NCBI GenBank assembly: GCA_001017865.1
Contig: LATQ01000170.1
Coordinates: 1-5,414, forward strand
Length of the DNA stretch: 5,414 bases
Direction: 5' to 3'
Source of the DNA: Rhodococcus sp. IITR03
GTDB lineage: Bacteria > Actinomycetota > Actinomycetes > Mycobacteriales > Mycobacteriaceae
Below the pieces are notes generated by a model. That model searched no databases and was not told where the DNA came from. It worked only from the letters and a program-made list of their open reading frames with translations. Made by a program: the position numbers and the translations under genes. This document shows, one piece after another, positions 5,360 through 5,414 of this stretch (position 1 is the first letter of the stretch; the number at the start of each line of letters is the position of its first letter).

Positions 5360-5414
5360 TGTCGACGGCACGTGAAAACTGACCACGGAATGGCATCTCA
5401 ATTTTGACCCCCTG
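5360..5414. mobile_element. Probable terminus of an IS21-family element, runs off the window
   Basis: The sequence starts with TGTCGACGGCACGTGAAAAC and continues into TGACC. It holds two related units 26 bp apart: GGCACGTGAAAACTGACCAC at 5367-5386 and GGCATCTCAATTTTGACCCC at 5393-5412. IS21-family ends start with TGT and carry repeated blocks of this GGCA...TTGACC type, which are binding sites for the IstA transposase. The istA and istB genes would lie beyond 5414. The family call rests on the end structure alone. Confidence 0.55.

Overview
The window looks like accessory DNA from a high-GC actinobacterium (Rhodococcus, Gordonia, Nocardia or Mycobacterium type). The evidence is GC-rich codon use, GTG starts and the kinds of insertion sequence present. 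It may sit on a plasmid or genomic island. Species cannot be read from the sequence. Most of it is wreckage: remnants of three insertion-sequence families surround a damaged phage-defence-type gene and a decapitated 7-deazaguanine biosynthesis gene.

Layout. Bases 1-163 hold two near-identical 54-bp repeats, 109 bp apart. Bases 170-325 are a frame-broken fragment of an IS1634/IS1549-like transposase. Bases 352-2141 (minus strand) are an almost complete AIPR-family gene (abortive infection phage resistance), split by one single-base frameshift. Just upstream on the same strand, at 2167-2770, are remains of two short unidentified genes, both frame-damaged; together they look like a former operon ending in the AIPR gene. 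A perfect CACAGT-N3-ACTGTG palindrome lies 34 bp before the AIPR start.

Bases 2862-3398 (plus strand) hold a queE-like gene (7-carboxy-7-deazaguanine synthase) that keeps its C-terminal two thirds but has lost the iron-sulfur-binding N-terminus and any start codon. Bases 3442-3870 contain unassigned, partly coding-looking sequence. Bases 3942-4240 are the C-terminal end and probable right terminus of an IS3-family element. Bases 4300-4506 (minus) are a possible small gene. Bases 4603-5244 (plus) are the best intact gene: a small membrane-anchored protein with a charged coiled coil and a C-terminal globular domain, function unknown. From about 5360 the window runs into what looks like the end of an IS21-family element.

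Interpretation (inference). This was probably part of a defence island. AIPR proteins are often encoded beside restriction-like or methyltransferase genes, and QueE makes a precursor of preQ0, used for queuosine and also for deazaguanine DNA modification. Whether the AIPR and QueE genes ever worked together cannot be told from here. The small indels in neighbouring genes point to decay after IS activity, although sequencing errors must be excluded before calling the AIPR gene dead.
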